Part shown: positions 11,503 to 23,549 of the stretch, one piece after another
Numbering within the stretch: the first letter of the stretch is position 1
Layout of the letters: every line of letters begins with the position of its first letter
DNA from: Sclerotiophoma versabilis
Taxonomy: Eukaryota > Ascomycota > Dothideomycetes > Pleosporales > Didymellaceae
Direction: 5' to 3'
NCBI GenBank assembly: GCA_012274445.1
Contig: JAAROD010000004.1
Coordinates: 1,302,001-1,366,000 of the forward strand
Length of the DNA stretch: 64,000 nucleotides
Position numbers and translations under genes: made by a program
The notes under the pieces: model-generated
The model's input: only the letters and a program-made list of their open reading frames with translations
Databases searched by the model: none
Told to the model about the DNA's origin: nothing

Positions 11503-12341
11503 TCACCACGCCCCGACAGTCCTCAACTCACACCCCCGATCACCGTCATCAACAGCCTTCATCACCCTCCGCACCGTCTCCTGTATATCCCCTTGCACCT
11601 CCTCCACAGTCCGACCAGCATCAACAGTACAAAAATCCTCGCCCTCATTCCTCTGCTTCACCTCCTCAAACAGCTCCCTCACACAGTCCTGCATTGCTTT
11701 CTTCTCGTACCGCTCTGTCCCGAACCCGCCCCTCTTCGCCGCGTCCTCGGGTGAAATATGCAGAAAACAAACTAAATCGGGACGCGGGAGCCCGACGTCA
11801 GGATGCCGGCACCACTCCAGACTCATGCTGGGATTCTGCTTTGCCGCAGAATACACAATACCGGAGTAATAGTAGCGATCGACAACAACGGTCGTACCTT
11901 GCTCGATGGCTAGTTTAATCTTCGGTCTGGGGGGAAAGCGTCAGTGCGGAAACATAAGTATTTCTGTCTACAATCGATGCATAAGAAAGATTTATTCTTC
12001 TCTGCAGATTGCACAGCTTCAAAGCTCGGAGCGCTTGACTTACACAGCTTCCCATCGGTTCGCGCTGAAGAGGAGATGGATCACGTGATCGTCCTGTTCG
12101 CTCTCGCCGCTGAGATAGCTATTGATCATCTGCCCGATTGGCGTCGTTCTGTCTGCGTGACGGTCAGCTTTCCTCGATTCACCTTCTTGATATCATGCAC
12201 GGGTATGCGGTATCTACCTGGGAAGCGCATGAACTTCACCTTCCGGCCTTCGTTCTGCAGCGCCTCGACAAGCATCTGGCATTGCGTTGTTTTGCCCGCT
12301 CTATCGAGGCCTTCGAAGACGATGAGCTTGCCTCTTGCCAT
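11503..12341 (-). CDS. CDC8: Thymidylate (dTMP) kinase
   Basis: Exons 12341-12218, 12152-12044 and 11926-11503 give 218 residues, the usual family length. It phosphorylates dTMP to dTDP with ATP, an essential step of dTTP synthesis. The P-loop is at residues 9-16 in VFEGLDRAGKTTQ, the RFPDRTTPIGQMI segment is created by the first splice, and the second splice joins NRWEAV to PKIKLAIEQG just before the DRY/DRH-type motif VVVDRYYYSGIVYSAAKQ. LIPRP-like LPRPDLVCFLHISPEDAAKR supplies the later nucleotide-binding part. Introns are 65 bp (ends ACGCAG) and 117 bp (ends CCCCAG). It diverges from the thioredoxin-fold gene across 314 bp. Confidence 0.94.
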
Positions 12342-12655
12342 TATGAAGGCTCGAGAAGCGGTGATTGGGCGGTTTGGAAATGTAAGAAGGGTGAGGTATG
12401 TAGCGAATAGGGCAGCTAGCGCGACGAGAGAGCGCTATCTACCAGCACCGGTAGGGTCTTGTTTCGCATCATACTACATCCCTCGAACATCGAACAAGTG
12501 AGATAATCAGCCAAGCCATTATCAACCACCCCGGACTCGACCAAAAAACAAAAAGCAGAACCCGAAAATAAATCAAGTCCAACAAGTCCAATCCTCCCAA
12601 TCGAAGGGAAATATTAAAATCCGCTTCTTCCGCACATCCAAAAACAGAAAAGAAA
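12342..12655. promoter_or_regulatory. Short bidirectional promoter, CDC8 / thioredoxin-fold gene
   Basis: 314 bp between two diverging ATGs. The right half, next to the thioredoxin-fold gene, is A-rich on the plus strand (AAAAAACAAAAAGCAG, AAACAGAAAAGAAA just before the ATG). Both genes must be driven from this interval. Confidence 0.5.
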
Positions 12656-12961
12656 ATGCCGCGCGATCCCATCACCGCCCAAATCACACCCTTCCAAACA
12701 GAAGTAATACCCATCCCCGACGACCTCGCATACGAAACCTACATCAAAGCCGCGACGGGCAAAATCATCCTAGCATGCTTCTGGCCCGAAGACAAGACGT
12801 CGCGCATCCTCATCTCCCAGCTCAACAAGCGGCTGCCGGATATTCAAAACCTCGGCGTCACGGCCGTGTATAGTCTGGATGTGTACTCGTTGCCCAAGAT
12901 TGCAGAGGAGCTAGATATCACTTTTGTGCCGACGTTGATGTGGTGAGTTGTTTGCTTTTTA

Positions 12962-12993
<32 letters not shown>

Positions 12994-13254
12994 CTATCTT
13001 ATTTCCAAAGATGCGAGGTTTCTTTTTCCCCCCTCCCCTGCTTTGGGCCTGTTTTGGCTGACTCGATAAATAGGTTCAACGATAGAGAACAGGATGCGCT
13101 GGTTTGGCATGATGGGGTTAGGATTGAGGGGGAAAAGGTCAGTGGAGGGGTGCAGAGGATATTATCGAGAATCGCAGAGGCGGGGTTGGAGGAAGACGGC
13201 GGTGATGCGTGGGAGAGTATGGGAGGGATATACCACGGTGTAGGGTCGAACTGA
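12656..13254 (+). CDS. Small thioredoxin-fold protein lacking the CXXC active site
   Basis: Exons 12656-12942 and 13074-13254 give 155 residues. The order beta-strand (KIILACFWPEDKTSR), helix, strand (AVYSLDVYSLPKIAEEL), then the FVPTLMWF segment with cis-proline is that of a thioredoxin fold; W-F is created by the splice. The redox CXXC motif that should follow ACFW is replaced by PEDKTS, so classical disulfide exchange is not expected. Similar CXXC-less proteins act as binding or chaperone modules, but I cannot name a partner. The 131-bp intron contains 30 consecutive T residues. No signal peptide or membrane segment, so probably cytosolic or nuclear. Confidence 0.75.
12964..12993 (+). repeat. 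Homopolymer tract (30 T) inside an intron
   Basis: Thirty consecutive T residues within the intron 12943-13073 of the thioredoxin-fold gene, far upstream of the acceptor. Length may be unreliable in sequencing and variable between strains. Confidence 0.9.
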
Positions 13255-13518
13255 GTTTGGAAGTAAATGTTGGAGCGCCTGCTTATTTCGATTTCGACAA
13301 CACGTTGGTTAGTGACGATTTATGAAGTTGGTAGTTTTGCCGCGCGTCTGTTTGCATAAGCAAATACGCTCCTACAACTCTTAAATTGTATCGTGACAAC
13401 TACACTCTGCATAAGATATACACCAAGGAACATACACAGCGAAAGACAATGCGAAAACGCTACAGATCTATACACCACCCCAGTGTTCCACATATCCTAA
13501 ACGCCATCAAAACAATGC

Positions 13519-16214
13519 TTAGTGCTCTTTATGCCTTGGCGCGGTAGGCCCAGCACTGAAAGCCCCAGACAATATACGCTTGATCTGCTTTGGCTTGGAG
13601 CGCTCCGCGGCAGCGAGACGTTGACTCGACATGCTACTTCTCCTACTGAAGCCCGTGCCTTGCCGTGACAGGCCTTCAGGCGCGTCAAACGCGCCCACCG
13701 CCGCGCTGTTCCGGCGCATGTTCATACGTCTCGTCGCATCTTCATTCTCTTTCTGATGCAAGGACTCTGACGGCAGCAGGATAGCGCGATCCAGTGCGTA
13801 AGGAAGACCGCGATGGCGACCGCGGATCTGCATAGCGACGATGATGAGTTTGGACAGCGTTCTGAACTGCCCCGAGAAAGAGGTGTTGACGCCCGGGTAG
13901 CCCAGGCTGAGCCCGACAGTTCCGTACGCAGACACGATCTCAAAGAGCACAGAAAAAAGAGTGAAAGCGTAGTCGTTTGTGTTTTCCAAGCGTCTCCCCT
14001 CGACGATGGCAATCAGAAAGAAACCTAAGAAGACAAACCACAGATCGAAAGACAGCTGGCGGCGCAAGTGGTGGCCGAGATAGCTGGATTGCGTTTCATC
14101 GTCGTCATCAGACCAGACGCCAAGAGACTTTTCCTCGTAGACGTTGGTTTGGCGCATGGACATGGCAATTGGAAAGATGGAGATGTACATCATGATAAGG
14201 TAGCTGACTTGGATCGCGGGGTGGAGGTCTGCAATGTTGACGACAGCGAATCCAGCTGTGCGGGTAGCGGCAGCTTGGAAGAGTCCGTCAAGGAAGCGGA
14301 AAGCTGGCGGGAGGACTGTGACAGTGGAATCGTTGAGCTGTGTGGATTAGTCTTGACTCATAAAGAAAGCAAAGAGATGACTTACATCGAGGATGATAAA
14401 GAAGATCAAATCTATGCCGTTCAGGCCGACAAGGACGGCGAATAGCCACCAATTAGCTTTGCTGGGAAAGAGCAGTGTGAAGCATCGACGGGGGTGATCG
14501 AGAAGGAACCGCAGTTCTTCCCAGACACCGCTCCCTCTGGGCACGAATTTAGAGGTAAGCCAGATGACGAATCGGAGCATGCACGGAAAGCCAGTATTTC
14601 CGATGATAATGAGGAATGTGCCCAGCAGCAGGGGCAGCACAGCGAACTGGAACGACACCATGGAGTCCGGGTTCAATGTGAATCCGAGATCGTTGAACAT
14701 GGATGCTGGTGTGAAGAACCCCCACCACACTGGATTGATGCCCACGTCCTTGACCACTGACGAGTAATGCGCGTCTCGTACAATCCATGGGGTCAGACAA
14801 ACCATACCAAGCAGATGGAAGCCGACAAAATAGGCGACAAGAATGACGAGCAACAGCTTCAGGGCACGGTATTCAATACCTCCCAGCTCCTCTCGCTGTT
14901 CTTCCGTCAAGTCAACGAAGTTTGAATTACGTCCTATAGTAGGCGCCCAGCTGAGGTATGGCATGGGGTCCTCTTCTTCCGCATCTTTGTCCTTGGTAAA
15001 GAAGCTGGCGAGAGTCCGGGACCTCGATCGGTTGCGAAGATGCATGTTGCCTTGGGGTGCGTCAGCATCTGGTTTCTTGTACACGGAAGCGCCAGTGGTT
15101 GCGCGCTGAGGGCCGTCAAAGGTGATGTGGCTCCTGAACCTAGGCGCATCTCCATTGGCTTCCCCTGCACTCATGGAGCGAGATCGCCACCTCGAAGGTC
15201 GCTGGTCCTCCTCGTGAGACGCTCGAGTCACTTCCCGGGTTAGATCGTCTGTTACTCGCTCCGGTAGCAAGCCTCGATCAAAATCTCGTGGTCCTGGAAT
15301 GCGTAGGGTACCTTCTTGCGGGTGCCTGTTTCGCTGGCTTTCTACGAATGCAATGCTCCTCTCCTTGTCTGGTTTAGGCAACTTGTCCGCGGGTGAATCG
15401 ATGGTGTCGGATTCACGACGTCGTGTTGGGGTCTTGACGGTATCCGCCCACACGATGTTGGAATTGATGTAGGTGGGACTCTTCGGTCTTTCGAGCGGGT
15501 CAATGTCATCGTCGTCGGTCGAGCTCGAGGGCTTGCGGATGCCAACACCGGCGTTGCCATTTGTGTCTTGAAAGGCGCGTTCATCCTCGATCGTTCCACC
15601 CTCAGCATGTCCACTAGTACTCCGCATGATTTCGATACGGCGATTGCCCACGCCGTGCTCCTCATCACCCGTATATCTCTCCTGCTCTTCTTTCATTTGA
15701 CTCTTCCTCTTGGAAAGGGTGCGGGTGCGTGTGGCGCGCATATTGCGGGCCTCGAGCACTACGCTCTGGAAGCGCTTTTCGAACCAGTACAGGCGGACAA
15801 AGACGACGAATGTGTTGATGAAGATTGGGGTGCAGATGCAGGTGATGAGCATAATCGCGACTTGCTGGTACAGATGCAGCTTATTGACGTCGATCCTGGA
15901 GAACGGTTAGTAAAGGTGCGCTGATGTATCAACCTGAACCTACGTGTTCAGCCCGCTCTGTGTTGCGGCACCGCTTGCGAAGAAGAGCGCATCGACGTAG
16001 TCCATATTCCTGGAGCCATACAGAATGACGGAGCCGATGAGAGTCATGACGACGAGGTAGGTGTCTGCTTCTAATTAGCTGCATCGCCCAAAGGACTGCT
16101 TTGCAACATACAGTGCAGTGTTATAAAGTTCAATTTGGGTTTGAACACAGCCAAAAACCCAGGCGTGTGCTCCTTTACCCAGCGGCCTGCGGTCATGATG
16201 TGACCGGCGAACAT
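13519..16214 (-). CDS. TRK-family high-affinity potassium transporter
   Basis: Exons 16214-16112, 16064-15944, 15895-14386 and 14337-13519; 850 residues. TRK proteins import K+ at the plasma membrane through four membrane-pore-membrane units. The first unit is visible across exons 1-3 (KPKLNFITLHYTYLVVMTLI, then ALFFASGAATQSGLNT as pore loop), and later units include VWWGFFTPASMFNDLGFTLN and FEIVSAYGTVGLSLGYPGVN. Between units one and two lies a long charged cytoplasmic loop of about 290 residues, as in fungal Trk1. The start MFAGHIMTAGRWVKE was chosen because it places the first membrane helix at the usual distance; exon 1 has no independent support. Introns carry CTAAC branch sites. The tail is Ser/Arg-rich and probably cytoplasmic. 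Confidence 0.9.
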
Positions 16215-17182
16215 GTTGGCGTCCGCTCCGCCCTCCGGCCGTCAGGTAGAGTTGGCTGTGTGCGCGCAGGCAGGTAGTCGGAGTGGTTGAGGGAGGCGAC
16301 GGGAGCTGCGGGTATCGAGAACTTGAATCCAGGAGATTGCCCCGGCAGTCAGCGCGTTCAGCCAAGAACCCAACGGACCGACCCGAGTAGCGTGCAGCGT
16401 GAAAGGCACAAAAGTGGGTGTGAGTGCATGGCGACCGGGGAAAGGGGTGTGTTGGCAGAAGAGTAGGGCGGGCCTAAGTGAGCTGTGGTCGAGTCTCGAA
16501 TCGTAAACTCTCACGACTTGGCGTCATCGCATCGCAAATTGCCGGGAGTTGTTCGACCTTCGGAGCTTTGTTATGCATCCGTCGTTTTCGAGAGAAGAAG
16601 CTTCCCTTCAAACTCAATCAGTTTGTGTCTCAAACAGATACTCTTTGTTCGTGCACCTAGAACCGGCGCCCAGTTGGTAGCTTAGATAGATTGTTCAATT
16701 CATCTCGTGTTATCCCCAGCTAGTACATAGAGCATCCCTGGGCCACGCGAACGCGCCCAAAGGGAACGCGGCCAATTAAGCATTGACAAGCATCGAAACC
16801 CTGAAACACGACACAACGCACGATCTGCACCCAACATGCGTGTTTTTCATCTCTTGCAACCAAGCCGCTGCGCCATGCTGCCAAGTCACTGCGCGCCTTC
16901 GCCCTGACTGTACATCTACAATACCACGCTTTCGGCTGACTGCTACAGCCGGTCCGTGTTCGCTCTACGTCATTCAAGAAGAAAGATGGAACGCCACACG
17001 TGTGCAGAGACATTGTTCAAAGAGCACTGTATGCACCGACTTAGTATTGACAGATCTGGTAGTACATGGTAACGCGTCGCGGGCCCCCCTTCATGCAGTA
17101 ATGATGGTGTGAAAAACGTAGAGGAAATGATAGGTAATAGACAACGCAATCTCTCGTGCTCAAGCACCTCCATTATGCTTCC
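16215..17182. other. Intergenic region upstream of the TRK gene
   Basis: 968 bp containing the TRK promoter and the 3' UTR of glycogen synthase (both minus strand). No coding exon, RNA gene or repeat recognised. Confidence 0.5.
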
Positions 17183-19464
17183 TTAATCTGTCCCGTTGGC
17201 CTTCTCGAGCGTCGGTGTTACGGCTCCTGAGCCTGTGCCCTTCTTGGGCTTGAGCGTGAGCGGGAACTGGAAGACTTCGTCCGTCTCTTCCTCTTCACTA
17301 GGAAAATGTCAGCGATTGCCAGGCTTAAGCATAGTCTGTGTACTTACGGCAGCTTCCACGCAATGTAGTCCTCGGTGCTGAGTCCTTCGCGGCCCTCCTG
17401 CAGCGAGGCAAAGTCACCAGGAGTCATCATGCCTGAGCGGTCTCGTGGGGACCCAGGCTCTGACAACGGCCGCGAGATCTTCGCCTCGTTAGAACTGAAG
17501 AAGTCGGGCTCATCATCGTCCTCGTATGCGTTGGGGTATGCCCTCCTTAGCGCCAGCTGCCGAGCCTTGACGTATTCCATGCCCATGCGCTTCCAGTCAA
17601 GCAAATCACTCAAGCGCTCAGTCCGGTTACGCTGGTTGATGCGCTGGCGCTTGCTCTTCTTCGTAAAGTCGAACATGTAGTCCACGAGCTGGTTGACCGA
17701 GTCGTCCACTCCTTTCATCCTGCGGTCGACAATGTATATGCCGTAATCCTGAGCGTTCTCGATGAGCTCTTCCATGTAGCAACCGAAACCTGACAGGTTG
17801 GTTGTGATGCTAGGAACACCCATGACCGTGCACTCGGCGGGCGTGTAACCCCATGGCTCGTAGTACGATGAGAAGACACCAAGATGTGTTCCGCGAACGA
17901 AATCGTCGTAGTCGAGAGGGAGGACTGGGTTGGCAGAGTTCAAGAACTCAGGATGGAATACGACCTTGACACGATCCGAGGGGTGGTTGAAGAGCTGGCA
18001 TCTTCGCAGCTGGTTCAAGACTGGGTCCTCTGCGTCGTTTGCCATGTTGTGTGTGACAATGGGTGGCAGGTTGTGTCTCTTCATAGCGTACAACCGGCGA
18101 CGAAGCAAGATCTTGTCCTGAGGCGAAAGCAGGTCCTTGTCCTCGGGTAGTTCCTGGCCTTCGGTCCAGGTCAATGAGCGCTCGAATAGCTTCTTGGCCA
18201 CATTTGCGGCAATGTTGTCAACAGTGTCGTGCAGAGACTTGATAACCGCCTGTCCCTTTAGCGAATCAACGGAAAGCGAAGTCGTCTGCGCCGGCAAAAT
18301 AATGAAAGCCACGACAGTCATGTCCGAGTTCTCGCTCTTCATCTTGTGGTTGAGTCGTGCCAGAGACTCGATGAACATGTCCACACCTTTGTTGCGGTAT
18401 TCGTATCGTCCTGCTGTGAAGAAGTAGAGAGTCTTGTCGGGGTCGAAATCGTTATGGCCGTAGAAGTGACCTCGAATGAAGTCGTTGATCTTGACCTTGG
18501 ACTGTTGGTGCAAGTTCTGGAACTCGTGAGTAGCCGAGAACTTCTTTACGTTCAGACCGTTGGGCAGAACACCATCCGGCTTGCGCTTCAGAAGATGCTC
18601 GCTCTCGTATGCCGTGATGTGAGACACAGTCGTGAACACATCGGCTGCGTGTGTTGCCGCGCGCTCTATGCAGTAGCGGTGGTAGATGCCACGCTTTCCA
18701 GCCTCAGCGTCGACATCGAAGTATTGAAGGTTGTTGTAAAAATCAACCGAACCAGCGCAAAGGTAGCGACCAAGAAGCGTGGCGTGGGTAGTGAAGATGG
18801 TGGTCACATCAATGCGGCGCTTCTTGCAAAGCGGCACTGCGACACCGGCGAGCCATTCGTGGAATTGGACGATAATAGCGCGCTTCTTCTCATGAAAGGT
18901 ATACTCGCCCAAGAACCACGCAATAAGGTAACCAAAGACGATGGCCTCGTTGGTCTCGGAGTCGCCTGGAGGAGAGGGGATGCCGGCTGAAGACCACAGG
19001 TCGCCCTTCCACTCGTCGAGCCACCTGTAAGCTGTAGCGGTGTCGAAGAGGAGCACACGAGGCGCGCCGTCAATGAGCCAGCGACCGTACAGTGTCTTGA
19101 TGCCCCGCTCATCCATCGACTTGATGGTGGCTAGCAGAGCAGGATCCTTGGGCTCTATGGGTTCGACTTCGACTTGCGCCTGGTTTGCTAGTCAGTAGGA
19201 TAGCAACTATGGCATTGCTGCAATTGCGCTTACCGAGGCCCTGTTCCATGGTCCCAGCAGGGTGTATGCTGCGCCATACTCGGCCGTGGTAACCTGAGCT
19301 TTGGACTTGAGGACAGAGTAGATACCACCAACTGCGTGCAGGTCAGTAGCTGGAGCGGGGAGCGGGGAGTGGGGAGGTCCTCAGCAGCTCATACCTCTGT
19401 TGGCGACCTCGGTCGCGACCTCAAAGAGGACGTGGTTGCTGACGTCTCTTGTTTCCGTTGCCAT
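17183..19464 (-). CDS. GSY1: Glycogen [starch] synthase (GT3)
   Basis: Exons 19464-19395, 19331-19234, 19179-17348 and 17297-17183 encode 704 residues, matching fungal glycogen synthases. It extends glycogen by transferring glucose from UDP-glucose in the cytosol. Visible family marks: N-terminal HVLFEVATEVANRVGGIYSV, of which the VGG loop is formed by the first splice; YGAAYTLLGPWNRA; the long GT3 core with VVFHPEFLNSANPVLPLDY and the nucleotide-binding region FSSYYEPWGYTPAECTVMGV with the two catalytic glutamates. The C-terminus has Arg/Ser-rich clusters (KISRPLSEPGSPRDRSGMMT), likely targets of inhibitory phosphorylation and glucose-6-phosphate control, as known for the family. The last 38 codons sit in their own exon after a 50-bp intron. 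Confidence 0.96.
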
Positions 19465-20606
19465 TGTGTCCGCGAGGAGGTCTTCAGTGAGGTGTAACAG
19501 GCTGCGCTGCGGTTTTGAGGGGAAAGCTGAGAGAGGGTCCTGGGACTAGCAGAGCTTCGAGCTCGAGGCTGGAGCTACCGCGGGCTGCACTAGACACAAG
19601 CGCGGAGGTATTTCTTAGTGTTGGGAGAAATCTGGCCGTGCCGTGCACGTTGAGGAGCCGCAATTGGATTTGCAAGGAAAGAATGCACGAAAACCTCCTG
19701 AATGAGAAGAGTGAACAGGGGAGGACACGATGCATTGAGCTGCCCAGTGCCGTCTGCCGCTCGCAAGAGAGGTTGGGGGATTATTGGCCCAAGCTGCCAT
19801 CTGACATCATTCGTGAGATCAGTCGGTTGCATTGCCCAATAGCAAGCCATTGCTGTGCTGCTACGCCAACTCCACCTCCACACACTCCACAGCGAGACAA
19901 ACACCAGCCCAAGCAAGCAGTCTTTCCTTTCGCCGCGGCCCCGTGGGATTTGTGAAGTGGTGCAGCCTCGAGCAGGGTTTGTCGTCAACAGCTCAACAAA
20001 CTGCCAGTGGAGATGAAAGCGGAGAAACGACCGACAAAGCCGCGATGCACTTCATCTCCCCGCGGTGTGCCCACCTCGAGCCCACCACATGAGCAAGTGT
20101 CCGGCCAATGTCTGCATAGCTGCACTGCTGCACAGTTCCGTCATACCACCGACGATGCGGGGTCGAGCTTGACGTTTGAACTGGCAGGCGCTCTCCGCCT
20201 CAAACTTGGTGGAGCTGTGGGGACTGGAGGTGGGCCACGTGAAGATTTCAGCTCTAGCTATTGTAGCGCGTCGGGTACCTAGCGAAATGCGGTAATTGGC
20301 GTTTGCATTATTTATGTGAAAACCGGAGACGTGGACTGGTACATAACGCAGGCCGAAAATCTACCCGCATAGGAGAGCCTCGTCAGCCTGGCCCTCAACA
20401 GCTCCCAAACTTCATCAATGCGCTGTAACCTGTATGACAACCGACGCGAATACGACCCCAACACAAACAACGACAACCAGATCCTGAAAGACCCCCCAAA
20501 CACCTTTACTCGGGATATCAAACTCCTGAAATGCTAAGAATGACACCAGTCACTCGTTACTCATCCTCGTCCTCTTCCTGCAGTCTGCACGTCGATCAGC
20601 CAAACG
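19465..20606. other. Intergenic region upstream of glycogen synthase
   Basis: 1.14 kb. Right end holds the 3' UTR of the RA-PH gene, left end the glycogen synthase promoter. Several open frames exist on both strands but none shows family resemblance. Confidence 0.5.
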
Positions 20607-23549
20607 CTATCTGCCTGATCGATCAATGGCAGGCGCATTCGTGCCTCCAATCTTCGCCAGCAGACTGCCTGACTGAAATTGTTTTTCGTCTCCAAAATCC
20701 AGCATTGGGCCACGTGCCTTGGAACCGTCCATGACTCCCCGACCGACCGTTGCATGACCCTGAGCGTATCCAGCTTGGGACAATAGCCCGCCAGTGAAGG
20801 CTTCCCGATCGTCCTGAGGTGCACCGCTGTGGTTGTTGAAAGTATGAGCTGCCAATGGCTGGCCGCGACCCTTCAGCGACTTAGTCTGCTCGTTTGGCTG
20901 GGGAGCGTAAACAGGGCGAGGTTTAGCGCGCCAATCTGTAGACGAAGGAACTTGGATGGCTTCATCCATTGAAGTCGCGCTTTCCACGAGTGGACCAGCG
21001 TTGGCCCCTGGGTTGTACCCTTTGCCTTGTTTGGCGAACTGAGGCGGAGGCTTGTACTGTGGTGTTAGGTCGACCAGAGGTTGTGGCATCCCAGGAACAC
21101 GCTTGGAAGCGGTGCGCCGCATGTCACTGGACGTTCTCCGGTGATGACTGCTTCGCGTGGAAGAGCTGCGATTTAGACTTGATCCGCCCTGTACGACCAT
21201 GTAATCCATATTGCTGACTAGTGAAGGTCCTTCTATAAAAGCGCTATTTTGCTTCTGTTCGCGGTCTTGCGCTGCCTTTTGGCGAGTTGTGTACGTCCGA
21301 CCGAGAAGTCCACTAGCAGCGAATGTCTCCTCGTCTTGTGATTTATAGCTCTGCGCGATGGAATTGTGACGACTGTTGTCTTCAGGGGCGTTGTTCGTTG
21401 CAAGGGCTGCAAGGCCACGACTGGGAGGCGGTGGCTGCTTGACTCGAAGAGACCTCTTCCTGGCGTGGATAGCTTGTGCAGCTCCCAGTTTCGAAAGCGG
21501 TGCATCGTCTGGATATTCTCCCAGCTTGTGAATCTCTATCTCGTCCAGCTTTTTGTTGAAATCACTCATATCGATCAGTGAGGTGAAAGCACCCAACTGG
21601 TAGTGTGACCCAACAGACTCGCCACGGCTGTGTGATGGAGCTCCTGGCAGTATGCCAGGTCCAGCACTATCCAAGACTTTCTTCGTTGCAGGCGATTTCT
21701 TCAGACCTTCACCCTTCTCGTACTTGAGGTGCCAGCTTCGCCAACTTTGCAGAGCCTTCCAGAACATGTTTGCAATACTTCTGTCATTGGTACAGAAAAA
21801 GTGAACGTACTGCGACTCATCTGCAAAGATGTTGGATTTTTGCAAGCTCTTGACAGCAAAGACAATCTTCTTCGGTGGCTTTACTCTCGCTATTTTCGAC
21901 TGTGTAACATGGTAGATGTCGTAGTCAGTGAGATGGCACACGTTCTCCTGGTCTCTCGTTTTTTCGCTCTTAGCCGTGACAAGTTGGCCGTCCGGTCGCA
22001 AGTGGAAGTAGCGTTTTGACCATTTGCCAGGTCTCGAAGAGTAGTTCATCATGCATGAAATGCCCTCAGGCCTCTTGTCTGGCACACCGTAGGAAAGAAG
22101 TTCATCTTGGTCAACGCCATCGATCGCAGAGTCGATGATGATGAGCTCATTTTGGTCGTCATAGTCCCACGAGTTCATAACTTCGCGCACATATTCGTAA
22201 TTTCGCAGTGGCCGCTTAATATCGACTTTCTTGAACCACTCCATAGCCACAGCTGTTCGCACTGGCACCGCGTCTGTAAGAATAATGTCGGCTGACTTGA
22301 ACAGGTCAAGTGGAGTGGTCGTCGGTGTAACCGGAAGCTGGATGCGCTTCTTGTTGAACACAACTGTGACACGCTATGATCTCTGTCAGTGTGCTGTCAA
22401 TCAATAGAAGAAGAAGAAAGGACATACTCTCTCGCCGCCATTAACCGCCGAAGTTGGAGCGTCAATACCAAGTACAGCACCGCCTCCACCAGTTAAAATA
22501 GCATCGGGTTGATTGCTGCTGCTTGGTTGTCTGGCTGTCCGGGATCGGGCCTCTTGGTCATTGGAACTATTCTGCCTTGCAGTTCGAGGCCTTGCAGAAG
22601 TCGGTTTTTCTTCGCTTGACAGTGACAAGCCTTCGTCCTTTCGCCGCTTGAACAAGCCAAACCCTTCTTGCCGTGGAGGCGATGCGGGAGGCGATCCTGA
22701 CGATTGTGACTGAAACACACGCGACTTCTCCTCCAAACGTGCTTTATTCTCCCTTTCTAGCTTCGCTCTTCGCTCTTCTTCCTTCTTTTGCTCGATCATT
22801 TTCTGTGTCTCGGCTTTGCGCAGCTTCTTGCCCCGGTCTTTCTCTGCCTTCTCCTCTTCTCTTTGTAGTCGCAGGGCCTCCGCCGCTTCAGCGACACGTT
22901 CAGCCTCCAGACGGGCTGCCTCCTCTTCCTCCAGTCGTAGCTTCTCTAAACGCTCAATCTCAGCAATCTTGGCTTCCTTCTGCGCGCGTGCCTCTACGTC
23001 CATCCTCTCCTTCATGAGCCGCTGGCGCTCCCTTTCTCTCTGCAGGACCGTCCGTGGATCTTCATACTGCTGCTGCACCTGCTGTCGAGCGTCTCTGGGG
23101 AGAGGTGGTGTGACGTCTTCGCGGTGTTTGGCGGTCCGTGGGCGGGGCTGGGCGCTATTCGTGGACTGTGGCAACTGCTGGGGCGTGCTCACGGCGCGGT
23201 GACGGGCAGACGAAGAGGGCGGGAGCGTAGTCTGGGGTAGTGGAGGGGCTTGTGGAGCGGTGTTGGAGCGTAGAGGGGGTGCGTTGGGGCTGGTCGCGTG
23301 CGCACTGGGAGGACGGCGGTGGTAACGGCTCATGCTTCTGCCTATGTTGCTATTGGGCGCTTCGCGCTGCGCACCTCCAGAAGTATGCGCTTCAGGCATG
23401 GCGGGCATCGGTGGCATCGGGGGTGCGGAATGCTGCTGCGATTGTTGCGCCTGCTGCTCCTGCGCGCGTCTCACACTGCGATAACGAGACACTTTCTGGG
23501 GCGCCGCAGCCGGCGGCTCTGTTATGTCGCTTGCCATGCTGTGCGACAA
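20607..23549 (-). CDS. Ras-association plus PH domain adaptor (Grb7/MRL-like architecture)
   Basis: Exons 23549-22428 and 22373-20607; 962 residues. Residues 1-160 are Pro/Gln/Ser-rich. Residues about 165-290 are a highly charged Glu/Lys/Arg coiled coil (ERERQRLMKERMDVEARAQK). A Ras-association fold spans about 375-456 (VTVVFNKKRIQLPVTPTTTP ... EVMNSWDYDDQNELIIID), followed directly by a PH domain at about 478-590 (GKWSKRYFHLRPDGQLVTAK, ending in FWKALQSWRSWHLKYEKG with the invariant Trp). The RA-PH tandem is known from Grb7 and Mig10/RIAM/lamellipodin proteins, which link small GTPases to membrane and actin. A similar role at polarised growth sites is inference. The tail is disordered. An in-frame ATG at 23537 is an alternative start. 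I do not recognise a named fungal gene. Confidence 0.82.

Noticed and set aside
20557..20606. Possible alternative acidic C-terminus (EEDEDE) of the RA-PH protein after a CTGCAG acceptor
   Set aside because: No acceptable GT donor upstream keeps the frame, so the TAG at 20607 was kept.
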